From UBA4427 sp046351135 (lineage in GTDB: Bacteria > Myxococcota_A > UBA9160 > UBA4427), in assembly GCA_046351135.1 (NCBI GenBank), contig JAXLZA010000010.1, forward strand, positions 62,001 to 126,000: a stretch of 64,000 nt of DNA. The letters are read 5' to 3'. The translations under genes and the position numbers were made by a program. Of this stretch, positions 34,979-44,872 are shown in pieces. Under the pieces are notes generated by a model, which was not told where the DNA came from, made no database searches, and saw nothing but the letters and a program-made list of their open reading frames with translations. Numbering within the stretch: position 1 is the stretch's first letter; each line of letters begins with the position of its first letter.

Positions 34979-36046
34979 TCACCAGGTCGGTGCGAGCCGG
35001 ACGTTCTCCGGCAGCGCGTTGCCCTCGGTGGGCGAGAAGTAGAGGCTGACCAGCGTCGCGACCGCGGCGACGCTGCAGCCGGCTCGGACCAGCGCGCCCG
35101 AGAGACCGCCCCGCGCGCGGGCCTCGTCCGAGCGCACCGCGATCCGCCGCAGACGCTCGAGGCGCGCGAGGAAGCGCGGATCCTCGATGTCGAGCGTGAA
35201 GGGAAAGACCTGGCGGGTGATCTCCGACGTGATGCGGAAGACCTCGAGGTCGTAGCTCGTCGGATCGAGCCCGAGCGCCCGGTGGAGATGGGGGCGGGTA
35301 TGGTCGCGGACGTACATGGTCGAGAAGACCGCGACCAGGAAGAACCGGATCCAGAGCCGGTTCAGCCCTTCGAGCAGCGACGGATCCGCGCGCATGATCA
35401 GCGCGAGGGCCTCGCCGTGTCGATACTCGTCGTTGCACCACTGCTCGAACCAGCCGAAGATCGGATGGAAGCGCAGGTCCGGTCGGCGCTGGATCTGCCG
35501 GAAGATCGTGATGTAGCGGGCGTAGCCGATCTTCTCCGACAGGTAGGTCGCGTAGAAGATGTACTTCGGCTTGAAGAAGGTCTGCTTCTTCGTCCGGGCC
35601 AGGATGCCGAGGTCGACGCCGATCCCGAGGTCCTTCAGCCAGGTGTTGATGAACCCCGCGTGGCGGGACTCGTCCCGGGCCATCATGCCGAAGAGATCGC
35701 GCATGTCCTCGTTCTTCGTGCGCCGCTTGGCCTCGGCGTAGAGGAGGCAGCCCGAGAACTCCGACGTGAGCGAGCTGATCAGGAAGTCGGTGAACTGCTC
35801 GGCGAGCTCCGGCGACAGATCGAGGAGATCGCGGACCGCGGCCGACTCGGGCCGCTCGAAGTGGTCCCGATTGCGGTCGTCCCGCATCTCCGCCATCAGC
35901 GCGTCCCATTCGGCGCGCACCGGCCCGACGTCGATGCGGTCGATGGCGTCGAAGTCGGTCGTGTAGAAGCGCGGGCTGAGGACGTTGTCCTGGCGCGCCT
36001 TCTCGGTCGAGAACGCGGTGCTGGGATCACGAGCGGGGGTGTTCAT
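34979..36046 (-). CDS. acsF: Mg-protoporphyrin IX monomethyl ester oxidative cyclase (aerobic)
   Basis: A 355-residue di-iron protein. I prefer the start at 36046 (MNTPARD), which follows AAGGAGCATCGA; an ATG at 36061 adds five residues. The di-iron ligands lie in two E/D-ExxRH elements: ARDESRHAGF and CNDEYRHGEAL. TTDFDAIDRIDVGPVRAEW is an AcsF N-terminal signature. It makes the fifth ring of chlorophylls with O2. No oxygen-independent bchE is in the window. Overlaps puhC. Confidence 0.95.
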   Translation of the reverse strand: MNTPARDPSTAFSTEKARQDNVLSPRFYTTDFDAIDRIDVGPVRAEWDALMAEMRDDRNRDHFERPESAAVRDLLDLSPELAEQFTDFLISSLTSEFSGCLLYAEAKRRTKNEDMRDLFGMMARDESRHAGFINTWLKDLGIGVDLGILARTKKQTFFKPKYIFYATYLSEKIGYARYITIFRQIQRRPDLRFHPIFGWFEQWCNDEYRHGEALALIMRADPSLLEGLNRLWIRFFLVAVFSTMYVRDHTRPHLHRALGLDPTSYDLEVFRITSEITRQVFPFTLDIEDPRFLARLERLRRIAVRSDEARARGGLSGALVRAGCSVAAVATLVSLYFSPTEGNALPENVRLAPTW

Positions 36047-36527
36047 TCGATGCTCCTTCATGCGAGACGATCGGACTTCCCTGCGCCGTCAGGAGGCGTC
36101 GGAAGCTCGCCACGTTGTCGGGTCCGAAGGCGTCGATCTCGATCCGGCGGCCGGTCGCGAGGTCCGTGAGCGAGAGGCGGCCGTCCTGCCAGCGGGTCAG
36201 CTCGAAGGGCGGCGCCGAGCCGATGCCGCTCAGGGCGCGCTCGCGGGCGAGCCCGCGCAGCACGCCGCGCACGAAGCCGCCCTCCCCCGCCGCGATCCGC
36301 GCGCGCTCGGCGCCCGTCGCGTCGTCGAGCACGACGACGGCGCCGTCGGTGCGATCCTCGAAGCGGATGCGGATCGACTCCCACGCGACCGATTCGTCGA
36401 GGGCGACCGTGCCGATCCGCGTCGCGCGACCGAATCCGGCCGCGGCGATCACGAAGGCCAGCAGCAGCGCCGAGGCGATCAGCACGCCGCGCGGGAAGGT
36501 CTGCTCTGCCTGCGCTCCGGACGTCAT
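36027..36527 (-). CDS. puhC: Photosynthetic complex assembly protein PuhC
   Basis: A 166-residue protein with an N-terminal anchor helix (LIASALLLAFVIAAAGFG) and a periplasmic domain. GGFVRGVLRGLARERALSGIG, FELTRWQDGRLSLTDLATGRRIEIDAFGPDN is the PuhC consensus (key residues G, R, L, D, F, N). Needed for efficient LH1-reaction centre assembly. Overlaps puhB by 4 bases and acsF by 20. Confidence 0.9.
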   Translation of the reverse strand: MTSGAQAEQTFPRGVLIASALLLAFVIAAAGFGRATRIGTVALDESVAWESIRIRFEDRTDGAVVVLDDATGAERARIAAGEGGFVRGVLRGLARERALSGIGSAPPFELTRWQDGRLSLTDLATGRRIEIDAFGPDNVASFRRLLTAQGSPIVSHEGASNEHPRS

Positions 36528-37246
36528 GAGCCCACCTCCGCGCCCGCGATCGCCGGGCTCGCCAGCGCGGCCGCGACCGCGGCCTCCGCTTCGACCCGAC
36601 GACGAATCGGGAACGGCACGACGCGCGGGCTCCCGGGCTCGCGCGAAGCCGCGTCGGCGACGAGCGCGTCGGCGATGCGCCGCGAGACGGTGTCCGGATC
36701 GTCGAGGCAGCGCAGCACGGGCTGGATCTCGCGACCCCGTCGGCCGAGGCGGACGTGGGGCCAGAGCAGGGCTGCGCCGAGCGGGTTCCCGCCTTCGAGC
36801 GAGAGGACGAGATCGCAGCGGCCGTCGGCCAGCAGCCGGCGATCGACGGACTCGATCTTCGCGAGCGGGATGTTCACCGTCGCCGGCAGCGCGACCCCGA
36901 CCCGCATCGCGATCCGGCGATCCGTGAGCGTGTAGCAGGCGGCGCGCGCCTGCAGCCGCGCCACGATCGCGAGGATCGAGAGCGCGAGCAGCGCCGGCAG
37001 CAGCGACCAGATCACGATCTCCGAGATCGCACCGAGCGACCCGCGCTCGCTCCAGGTCGTCGCGACCCGCGCGAGGGCGACGAGCACGAACCAGGCGGCG
37101 ATGAGGCGCGTTCCGTAGGAGTGACGCGCGAGCGAGAAGGCGTCAGGACGGCCCTGCCAGAGGATCCGCTCCCCCGCCGGCAGCGGCTCGGGCAGCCCCG
37201 CCTCGACCCGCGCATCCTGCGTCGCGCGCTCGGGACGGCCGCTCAT
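36524..37246 (-). CDS. puhB: Photosynthetic complex assembly protein PuhB
   Basis: A 240-residue protein with PH-like domain and two central helices. LPAGERILWQGRPDAFSLARHSYGTR at the N-terminus and CYTLTDRRIAMRVGVALPATVNIPLAKIES mid-protein are PuhB-typical. A dimeric reaction-centre assembly factor in Rhodobacter. Start at 37246 overlaps the puhA stop. Confidence 0.92.
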   Translation of the reverse strand: MSGRPERATQDARVEAGLPEPLPAGERILWQGRPDAFSLARHSYGTRLIAAWFVLVALARVATTWSERGSLGAISEIVIWSLLPALLALSILAIVARLQARAACYTLTDRRIAMRVGVALPATVNIPLAKIESVDRRLLADGRCDLVLSLEGGNPLGAALLWPHVRLGRRGREIQPVLRCLDDPDTVSRRIADALVADAASREPGSPRVVPFPIRRRVEAEAAVAAALASPAIAGAEVGS

Positions 37247-38019
37247 ACGATCGGCTCCTGGCGTCCCGGCATCGCGTAGAGGGTGCCGGCGCCGTAGTAG
37301 GCGGTGATCCGCTCCTCCTCCATCATCGTGACGACCTGGGCGTCGGCGAGCGCGGGGACACCGGAGAGCTGGGACCCGCGGATCGCGGCGACCCGGATCG
37401 CGCGCGCCCCCGGATCGACCTTGCAGAGCGCGACCGGGAGCAGCCGGCGCGCGCCCGGCAGGTCGCCGATCTCGACCTCGAGGTAGCGGAGCGCCGACTC
37501 GGCGAGGTCGACCCAGAGATCGGACACGCGCCCCGCGGAGACGCCGTCGGCCCCGAAGACCGTCATGCCCCGCGGATCGGGCGAGCCCGGTGCGACGTCG
37601 AAGTCCCGGGCGAAGGCGAGCGGCCGGACCCGCGGCTGGCCGCTCACGAGCGTCTCGGGCCGGTCGGGTCGGATCGCCACCGAGCCGGGACCGACCCCCG
37701 CCGCCATGCCGTCCCCGGTCGGCGCGAGGGGCGCGCCCGGGAAGGACGCGATCGGCCGCGCGGCGATGGGGCGCGCGTCGCTCTCGTCGTGGGGGGCGGA
37801 GTAGTGGCCGCCGTCGGCGAGGGCGAAGACCTTCGGCGCGGGCATCGCCGGGAAGCCCTGGACCAGCACGTGGTCCGAGCGATCGGACACGAGCGGGTAG
37901 CCCTCGCGCTTGTCCTCCTTGCGCAGGTAGAGGATCAATCCCGCGAAGAAGACCCAGAACACGTACAGGACCACCTGGGCGACGTCGATCGATCCCATCA
38001 AGGCACCCGACGAATCCAT
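37243..38019 (-). CDS. puhA: Photosynthetic reaction centre subunit H
   Basis: A 258-residue protein, the normal PuhA length. Start MDSSGALMG at 38019 behind GGAGGGTGGAG. One transmembrane helix (residues about 12-30, VVLYVFWVFFAGLILYL) followed by RKEDKREGYPL, then the cytoplasmic PRC-barrel domain with VSDLWVDLAESALRYLEVE. Caps PufLM on the cytoplasmic side and controls proton access to the secondary quinone. Confidence 0.96.
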   Translation of the reverse strand: MDSSGALMGSIDVAQVVLYVFWVFFAGLILYLRKEDKREGYPLVSDRSDHVLVQGFPAMPAPKVFALADGGHYSAPHDESDARPIAARPIASFPGAPLAPTGDGMAAGVGPGSVAIRPDRPETLVSGQPRVRPLAFARDFDVAPGSPDPRGMTVFGADGVSAGRVSDLWVDLAESALRYLEVEIGDLPGARRLLPVALCKVDPGARAIRVAAIRGSQLSGVPALADAQVVTMMEEERITAYYGAGTLYAMPGRQEPIV

Positions 38020-38074
38020 CTCCACCCTCCATTCGCCTCGCCCCGACCGCGCCGGGAGGCGACCCGTCCGCGCG

Positions 38075-39523
38075 TCAGCGCGGAAACTCCGCCAGCCCGA
38101 GCGACCGTGCTCCGGGTCCGTTCCCATCGCCCTGCTCCCGGCGCATCGAGCCCGCGAGCGGACCGATGGCCACGAGCGTGGCGAACAACAACACGATCTC
38201 GAGCTGATAGACGGCGCCGTAGCCGACGCTCTCGACCGACAGCGCAGGCCCCAGCCGCCCGCTCGACGCGAGCCCGCCGACGACGTCGCGGATCGCGCCG
38301 CCGAGGAACACGCCGAGCCCCGCCGCCGTCGCCTGCACCGCGCCCCAGGCGCCGAGCGCGAGACCGCGCCCCGCCTCGTCGCGGAAGCTCATGGCCGCCG
38401 TCAGCGTGCCGACGCTGAAGAGGCCGCCGCCGAGACCGATCAGGAAGGTCCCGCAGCGGAACGCGGTGGCCGACGCGAAGGGCGCCGAGAGCAGCACCGT
38501 GACGAAGGCGGCGACCCCGACCAGCAGGCCGATCGCCGAGAGGCGGTGGAGATCCGCGCCCCGGGCGAGCCGCCGCGCGGCGAGGGCGAAGGCCGCGAGC
38601 ATGCCGGCCGAGAAGAGCGCCGTGAGCAGCGTCGTCGAGCCGACCGGCAGGCCGAGCACTTCGCCGCCGTAGGGCTCGAGCAGGATGTCCTGCATCGTGA
38701 AGGCGAGCGTGCCCAGACCGACGGCGACGAGGAAGCGCACGGAGCGGCCGCTCGCGGCGAAGCTCGACCACGCCTGCGCGAAGGACGGCGGCGGCGGCTC
38801 GTTCGCGACCCGAGGCCGCCGCGGCTCCTGCTTCCAGAGCGCGACGCCGTTCAGGACCATCGTCGCCACCGCCGCGCCCTGGATGACCTCGACCAGGCGG
38901 ACGTCGCTGAAGTCCCCGAGCAGCCAGCCGAGCAGCGTGGCGCTCACGATCGAGCCGATCAGGAAGACGACGTAGAGGAGTGCCACGACCCGCGGCCGGG
39001 CGGCCTCGCTCGCGAGGTCGGTGGCCAGGGCGAGGCCCGCGGTCTGGGTCGTGTGGAGACCGGCGCCGACCAGCAGGAAGGCGAGCGCCGCGGCCGACGG
39101 CCCCATCCAGGGCGGCGGGACGAGCTCGGTGCGACCGGAGAGGACGATGATCGCGAAGGGCATGATCGCGAGGCCGCCGAACTGCACCAGCGTCCCCATC
39201 CAGATGAAGGGCACGCGCCGCCAGCCGAGCGCCGAGCGATGGACGTCGGAGCGGAAGCCGATCAGCGCGCGGACGGGCGCGAAGACGACCGGGATCGAGA
39301 TCATCGCCGACACCAGCCAGACCGGGAGGCCGAGCTCGACGATCATGACCCGGTTGAGCGTGCCGTTCAGCAGCACGAGGCCGATGCCGACCGAGACCTG
39401 GAAGAGCGAGAGTCGCAGCAGGCGCGCGAGCGGCAGATCGACGGTCGCCGCGTCGGCGAACGGGAGCAGCCGCGCTCCCCACGCCGATCCGAGCCCCGTC
39501 CTGCGCAGCGCGGATCCACTCAT
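38075..39523 (-). CDS. lhaA: Light-harvesting LH1 assembly protein, PucC/BCD-MFS family
   Basis: A 482-residue, 12-helix major-facilitator-like protein. LNGTLNRVMIVELGLPVWLVSAMISIPVVFAPVRALIGFRSD (residues about 53-95; key N, R, E, P) is the PucC-family N-terminal signature, and LAFTMQDILLEPYGGEVLGL the C-half one. Its place between bchM and puhA is that of lhaA, which delivers pigment for LH1 assembly. ATGA overlap with bchM. Confidence 0.92.
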   Translation of the reverse strand: MSGSALRRTGLGSAWGARLLPFADAATVDLPLARLLRLSLFQVSVGIGLVLLNGTLNRVMIVELGLPVWLVSAMISIPVVFAPVRALIGFRSDVHRSALGWRRVPFIWMGTLVQFGGLAIMPFAIIVLSGRTELVPPPWMGPSAAALAFLLVGAGLHTTQTAGLALATDLASEAARPRVVALLYVVFLIGSIVSATLLGWLLGDFSDVRLVEVIQGAAVATMVLNGVALWKQEPRRPRVANEPPPPSFAQAWSSFAASGRSVRFLVAVGLGTLAFTMQDILLEPYGGEVLGLPVGSTTLLTALFSAGMLAAFALAARRLARGADLHRLSAIGLLVGVAAFVTVLLSAPFASATAFRCGTFLIGLGGGLFSVGTLTAAMSFRDEAGRGLALGAWGAVQATAAGLGVFLGGAIRDVVGGLASSGRLGPALSVESVGYGAVYQLEIVLLFATLVAIGPLAGSMRREQGDGNGPGARSLGLAEFPR

Positions 39524-40230
39524 GCGACGACGAGCTCCAGCGCCTGCGAGATGTAGAAGGTGGTCGCGACCCGCTCGCAGCGCCCGGCAGCGAAGCCCCG
39601 CGGCCCCCCCGGCGACGCGATCCGCTCGAGCAGCCGCGTCTGGCGGATCGGGACGATCGCCGGCGACCGGTCGGAGCGGGGGAAGACCTGTCCGACCGCG
39701 TGCATCACGGCGAGCGGGACGGTGAAGGGCGCGAAGGTGACGAGCACCGAGCGCCGGGAGCGATCGCAGAGCCCGTCGATCATGCGCAGCATGTCGTCGA
39801 CCTCGTAGTGGATCAGCGAGTCCATCGCGACGACGTGGTCGAAGCGGCCGAGGCCGGGATCGAGCATGTCGCCGACCCGGAAGTCGACGCGCCCGCGGCC
39901 GAGCAGCTCCGGCGAGCCCGCGTGGCGCTGCCGCGCGAGGCCGACCAGCGTCGGCGAGAGATCGACCGCGACGACGTCGGCGCCGCGGCGCGCCGCCTCG
40001 ACGGCGAAGGCGCCGGTGCCGCAGCCCGCGTCGAGGATCCGCGCGCCCGAGAGATCCGCCGGCAGCCAGTCGAGCAGCTGCTCGCGCATCGCGTCGCGCC
40101 CCGCGCGCACCGTCGCCCGGATCCGGCTCACCGGCTCCGAGGAGGTCAGCCGCGCCCACGTCTCCGCCGCCGTCCGGTCGAAGTAGTGCTCGAGATCGGC
40201 CCGTCGTCGCTCGTAGGTCATGCCCGTCAT
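39520..40230 (-). CDS. bchM: Mg-protoporphyrin IX O-methyltransferase
   Basis: A 236-residue SAM methyltransferase. YFDRTAAETWARLTS, the SAM motif ILDAGCGTGAFAVEAARRGADVVAVDLS and DHVVAMDSLIHYEVDDM are BchM signatures. It methylates the C13 propionate of Mg-protoporphyrin before AcsF. Start and the bchL stop share one base. Confidence 0.95.
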   Translation of the reverse strand: MTGMTYERRRADLEHYFDRTAAETWARLTSSEPVSRIRATVRAGRDAMREQLLDWLPADLSGARILDAGCGTGAFAVEAARRGADVVAVDLSPTLVGLARQRHAGSPELLGRGRVDFRVGDMLDPGLGRFDHVVAMDSLIHYEVDDMLRMIDGLCDRSRRSVLVTFAPFTVPLAVMHAVGQVFPRSDRSPAIVPIRQTRLLERIASPGGPRGFAAGRCERVATTFYISQALELVVA

Positions 40231-41117
40231 CAGTCGAACCCCAGCAGGTCGAAGAGTTCACGGTCCTTCATGGGCTCGGCGATCTTCGGCGCCGTGCCCG
40301 CCCAGAGCCCCGCCGCCAGGCGCAGGTACTCCTTCTGCACCATCTCGAGCTCGGGCGTCGACTCGAGCTCGAAAAGCGTCGACTTCTTGAGGCGGCTGCG
40401 GCGGATCACGTCGAGGTCGGGGAAGTGCGCCAGGACCTCGAGCCCGACCCGGTCGTTGTACTTCTCGATCTCGTCGAGCTCGGCGCTGCGGTTCGCGACG
40501 ACGCCCCCGATGCGCACGGCGTAGTTCTTCGACTTGGCCTTGATCGCGGCGACGATCCGGTTCATCGCGAAGATCGAGTCGAAGTCGTTGGCGGTGACGA
40601 TCAGCGCCCGGTCCGCGTGCTGCAGCGGCGCGGCGAAGCCTCCGCAGACGACGTCGCCGAGGACGTCGAAGATGACGACGTCGGTGTCCTCGAGCAGGTG
40701 GTGCTCCTTCAGGAGCTTCACGGTCTGGCCGACGACGTAGCCGCCGCAGCCCGTGCCCGCCGGCGGTCCACCCGCCTCGACGCACATCACGCCGTTGTAG
40801 CCGGTGTAGACGTAGTCCTCGGGGCGCAGCTCCTCGGAGTGGAAGTCGACCGACTCGAGCACGTCGATCACCGTCGGGACCAGCGTCTTCGTCAGCGTGA
40901 AGGTCGAGTCGTGCTTCGGATCGCAGCCGATCTGCAGCACGCGCTTGCCGAGCTTCGAGAAGGCGGCGGAGAGGTTCGAAGACGTCGTGCTCTTCCCGAT
41001 GCCGCCCTTGCCGTACACCGCGAAGACCTTCGCCCCCTCGATGCGCAGCGCGGGGTCCATGCGGACCTGCACGCTCCCCTGCCCGTCTCCCCGATCGATC
41101 GTCTGGATCAACGTCAT
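40230..41117 (-). CDS. bchL: Light-independent protochlorophyllide reductase iron protein L
   Basis: A 295-residue nitrogenase-iron-protein homologue. P-loop YGKGGIGKSTTSSNLS, CDPKHDSTFTLT, and the cluster-binding Cys in GTGCGGYV and DVVCGGFA. ATP-dependent electron donor to BchNB. Overlaps bchH by 4 bases. Confidence 0.96.
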   Translation of the reverse strand: MTLIQTIDRGDGQGSVQVRMDPALRIEGAKVFAVYGKGGIGKSTTSSNLSAAFSKLGKRVLQIGCDPKHDSTFTLTKTLVPTVIDVLESVDFHSEELRPEDYVYTGYNGVMCVEAGGPPAGTGCGGYVVGQTVKLLKEHHLLEDTDVVIFDVLGDVVCGGFAAPLQHADRALIVTANDFDSIFAMNRIVAAIKAKSKNYAVRIGGVVANRSAELDEIEKYNDRVGLEVLAHFPDLDVIRRSRLKKSTLFELESTPELEMVQKEYLRLAAGLWAGTAPKIAEPMKDRELFDLLGFD

Positions 41118-44100
41118 GCGGCGGCCACCCCCGATCCGATGCCCTCGATCCGGTCCTCGAGCTCGTCGCCTGCGGCCTGCAGTGCGGAGAGCGTCTCGGG
41201 GTCGGGGGTCCAGTAATGGCGCGCGTGCGCCTCCAGCAGCCGATTCGCCATGCGCGAGGAGGCCGCGAGATTGAGATCCGCGAGGCGCTGCCGCATCGCA
41301 TCGTCGAGAACGAAGGTCTCGGCGATCCGGCCGTAGACCCAGGAGTCGACCTGGCCCGTCGTCGCCGACCAGCCGAGGGTGTTCGTGACGTGGGACTCGA
41401 GCTCCTGCACGCCCTCGTAGCCGTGGCGCAGCATGCCCTCGTACCACTTCGGATTGAGGACCCGGGAGCGCGTCTCGAGGGCCACCTGCTCCGAGAGCGT
41501 CCGGACCCGGGACTCGCCCTGGGTCGAGTCGCCGACGTAGACGGGCACGTTGCGACCGGAGGCCCGGCCGATCGCCCGGCTCATGCCGCCGAGGTTGTCG
41601 AAGTAGACGTCGATCGAGGTCACCCCGAGCTCGACCGAGTCGAGGTTCTGATAGGCGAGGTCGACGCGCGCGAGCACCCGCTCGAAGAGCTCGGGCCGGG
41701 CGCTGGTCTCGCCGCGCGGGCCGTAGGCGAAGCTCTTGCGCCGGGTGAAGACGTCGGCGAGCTCGTCGCCGTCCTGCCAGGCGTCCTCCTGGACGAGCTG
41801 GCTCACGTGCGCCCCGTAGGCCCCGACCGCATTGCCGAAGACGCGCAGCGAGGCGTCCTCGAGGGTCCCGCCGTGGGCCGCGACGTAGGCCTGCGCGTGC
41901 TTGCGCACGAAGTTCCGCTCGACCGGCTCGTCCGCCAGGGCGGCGAGCTGGGCGGCCTCGGCGAGCATCCGCGTCTGCAGCGGAAAGAGATCGCGGAAGA
42001 TGCCGGAGAGCGTGACGACGACGTCGATGCGGGAATGCGCGAGCTCGTCGAGGGGCACGAGCTCCGCGCCCGCGAGCCGCCCGTAGCCGTCGAGCCGCGG
42101 GCGGGCGCCCATCAGCGCGAGGGCCTGCGCGATCGAAGCGCCCTCGGTCTTCAGGTTGTCGCTGCCCCAGAGCACCAGCGCCACCGACTCGATCGCCTCG
42201 GCGTTCTCGGCGCGATGGCGCGCGAGGAGCTGGTCCGCGAGGCGCCGTCCGACCGCGAGGGCGAAGCTCGTCGGCATCCGGAAGGGATCGAAGCCGTGGA
42301 TGTTGCGTCCGGTCGGCAGGATCTCGAGATTGCGGATCAGGTCACCGCCGGGCGCGGGGCGGATGTAGCGGGCGTCGAGGGCCGCGATCAGCGCCGGGAG
42401 CTCGGTGTCCCGGGCGAGCAGCCGGTCGGCCTCGACGAAGGTCGCGAGCTGCTCGCGGGAGACGTCCGCCGACGCGCCGCGCGCGCTGTGCCTCCGCCCG
42501 CTCGAAACGTCTCCATCGACGACGCTGCGGGCCAGCGCCTCCGGCGCGTCGCCGAGCCCCGCGATCTTCATCGCCGCGCCCAGCAGATCGATCCGATCGT
42601 CGCGTCCGGGCGGGCTGCCGACGACGTGGAGACCGATCGGGACGAGCGCTCTCTCGACCTCGGCGATCCGCGCACGCAGCGCCTCGACCGCCGCCGCCGC
42701 GTTCGCCACGTCGAGTCCCGCTCCGGCATCGCGCCCGGCCCCGGCCTGCCCGGGCGCGTCGAAGGCGAGGTCGAGCGCCGCCGCCTGGCTCCGGATCAGC
42801 TCGACGAGCAGGCCGCCCTCCTCCGGGTCCGCGGCGCGGGCGGGCGTCAGCGCCCGGTGTCGCTCGATCGAGGTCTTCAGCTCGGAGAAGGCGCGCTGCT
42901 GCCCCGCCTCGGAGATCGGCGGCGTCAGGTGGCTGACGAGGGTGGCGCCCGATCGCCGCTTCGCGAGCACCGCCTCCGACGGGTTGTTGGCGGCGTAGAG
43001 GTAGACGTTCGGCACGTCGCCGATCAGGCGATCCGGCCAGCACGCCTGCGACAGGCCGATCTGCTTGCCCGGCATGAACTCGAGGGCACCGTGGGTCCCG
43101 AAGTGGAGCAGGACGTCGGCGGCGAAGTCCTCGCGCAGATGGCGGTAGAAGGCGGAGAAGGCGTGGGTCGGTGCCATGCCGCGCTCGAAGAGCAACCGCA
43201 TCGGATCGCCTTCGTAGCCCGAGCCCGGCTGCACGCCGACGAGCACGTTGCCGAAGCGCGCGCCCAGCACGAAGATCGAGCGCCCGTCGGTCAGCTGGCG
43301 TCCCGGCGCCGGGCCCCAGGCCGCCTCGATCTCCGCCAGATGCCGCTCCTCGCGAACGTGGCGATCGACGGGGATCCGCGCGTGGACGGCGGCGGGCACG
43401 CCGTGGGGATCGGCGCTGCTGCCGAGGATCCGTGCGCGCAGGGCGTCGACGGTGTCCGGGACCTCGACGCCGTACCCGGCGTCGCGCAGGGCGCCGAGCG
43501 TGGCGTGGAGCGACTCGAAGACCGCGAGCGACATCGCGGTGCCGACGTGGCCCGAGTTCGGCGGGAAGTTGAAGAGCACGATGCCGACCCGGCGATCCGC
43601 GCGGCGCTTCCGGCGGAGCGAGACGAGGCGCTCGACGCGGCGGGCGAGCATGCGCGCCCGCTCGGGATGGGCGCGCATCGCGTGGGCGGCGCGGGCGCCG
43701 GTGGCCGCGGCCTGGCCGCCGAACACGATCGGTCCGGTGGCCCCGTCGAGCTCGGGGATCGCGACCATCATCGTCGCCTCGATCGGGAGCAGCCCGCCCT
43801 CCGAGGCCTCCCACTGCTCGAGGCTCTGGAACTCCGTCGCCTGGGCACACACGTAGGGCACGTCGAGGCGCGCGAGCATCTCCTCCGCCGCCTTCGGATC
43901 CGAGTAGGCCGGGCCCCCGACGAGCGAGAAGCCGGTCAGCGAGACCACGGCGTCGACCGTCGCCCGCCCGTCGCGCACGAAGTAGCGCTCGATGGCCGGG
44001 CGGGCGTCGAGGCCCGAGGCGAAGGCCGGCACGACCCGGAGCCCCCGCTCATCGAGCGCCTGGATCACGCCGTCGTAGTGGGCGGTGTTGCGCGCGAGCA

Positions 44101-44872
44101 CGTAGGAGCGCATCAGCAGCAGGCCCACCGTCGGCTGCTCCGCGTCCCCGCGCCGCCGCGGGAGGTCGCGCGGCTCCTCGGTGATCCGGTTCGCGAGCGC
44201 GGGATGGTAGAGGCCCTCGGCCGGATAGCGGATCGGGAGCGCGTGCTCGACCGTGCCGCGCAGGGCCGCGCGGGGACCCGCGGCATAGCGGTCGATCAGG
44301 AACGCGATCATGTGCTCGACGTTCTCTTCGGAGCCCGCCAGCCAGTACTGCATCGTGAGCAGGTAGGCGCGGAGGTCCTGGGCCGCGCCCGGCAGGAAGC
44401 GCAGCAGGTTCGGGATGTGGCGGAGCATCGCGGCCTGGCGGGAGCCGGCGGTGCTCGGCTTCGACGGATCGCTCTTGCGGCGGCGGAAGGACTTGAGCAG
44501 GCCGAGCAGTCCGCTCTCCTCGCCGTCGATCCGGAAGCGGCCGAGCCGCGTCAGCTCCGCGACCTCCCGGGCCGACATGCATCCGACGAACGCGTCGCAG
44601 ACCGGCGCCCGGCGCGCGAGCCACGGCAGCACCGCGCGGATGTGCTCGTCCATGAAGAGCATGTGGGCGACGAGGATGTCCGCCCGATCGATGTCCGCGC
44701 GACACCGCTCGAGGGAGGCCGGATCGTTGTCCCAGTCGGCGGCCACGTGGAACCCGACGGTCAGCCCCGGCAGCCGGCGCGCGAGGGATCGGCCGGCGCG
44801 CTCGAAGCCCCCCGCGAGGTGGGCATCGAGCGTCACGACGACGACGCGGATGGGCGTCGACCTAACGTCCAT
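41114..44872 (-). CDS. bchH: Magnesium chelatase subunit H
   Basis: A 1252-residue porphyrin-binding chelatase subunit, normal length for BchH. Start MDVRSTPIRVVVVTLDAHLAGGFERA at 44872. FNFPPNSGHVGTAMSLAVFES, LLHFGTHGALEFMPGKQIGLS and RNIHGFDPFRMPTSFA are family hallmarks; the conserved GTHGALEFMPGKQ holds catalytic His and Glu candidates. With BchI and BchD it inserts Mg2+ into protoporphyrin IX. Overlaps bchB by 11 bases. Confidence 0.96.
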   Translation of the reverse strand: MDVRSTPIRVVVVTLDAHLAGGFERAGRSLARRLPGLTVGFHVAADWDNDPASLERCRADIDRADILVAHMLFMDEHIRAVLPWLARRAPVCDAFVGCMSAREVAELTRLGRFRIDGEESGLLGLLKSFRRRKSDPSKPSTAGSRQAAMLRHIPNLLRFLPGAAQDLRAYLLTMQYWLAGSEENVEHMIAFLIDRYAAGPRAALRGTVEHALPIRYPAEGLYHPALANRITEEPRDLPRRRGDAEQPTVGLLLMRSYVLARNTAHYDGVIQALDERGLRVVPAFASGLDARPAIERYFVRDGRATVDAVVSLTGFSLVGGPAYSDPKAAEEMLARLDVPYVCAQATEFQSLEQWEASEGGLLPIEATMMVAIPELDGATGPIVFGGQAAATGARAAHAMRAHPERARMLARRVERLVSLRRKRRADRRVGIVLFNFPPNSGHVGTAMSLAVFESLHATLGALRDAGYGVEVPDTVDALRARILGSSADPHGVPAAVHARIPVDRHVREERHLAEIEAAWGPAPGRQLTDGRSIFVLGARFGNVLVGVQPGSGYEGDPMRLLFERGMAPTHAFSAFYRHLREDFAADVLLHFGTHGALEFMPGKQIGLSQACWPDRLIGDVPNVYLYAANNPSEAVLAKRRSGATLVSHLTPPISEAGQQRAFSELKTSIERHRALTPARAADPEEGGLLVELIRSQAAALDLAFDAPGQAGAGRDAGAGLDVANAAAAVEALRARIAEVERALVPIGLHVVGSPPGRDDRIDLLGAAMKIAGLGDAPEALARSVVDGDVSSGRRHSARGASADVSREQLATFVEADRLLARDTELPALIAALDARYIRPAPGGDLIRNLEILPTGRNIHGFDPFRMPTSFALAVGRRLADQLLARHRAENAEAIESVALVLWGSDNLKTEGASIAQALALMGARPRLDGYGRLAGAELVPLDELAHSRIDVVVTLSGIFRDLFPLQTRMLAEAAQLAALADEPVERNFVRKHAQAYVAAHGGTLEDASLRVFGNAVGAYGAHVSQLVQEDAWQDGDELADVFTRRKSFAYGPRGETSARPELFERVLARVDLAYQNLDSVELGVTSIDVYFDNLGGMSRAIGRASGRNVPVYVGDSTQGESRVRTLSEQVALETRSRVLNPKWYEGMLRHGYEGVQELESHVTNTLGWSATTGQVDSWVYGRIAETFVLDDAMRQRLADLNLAASSRMANRLLEAHARHYWTPDPETLSALQAAGDELEDRIEGIGSGVAAA

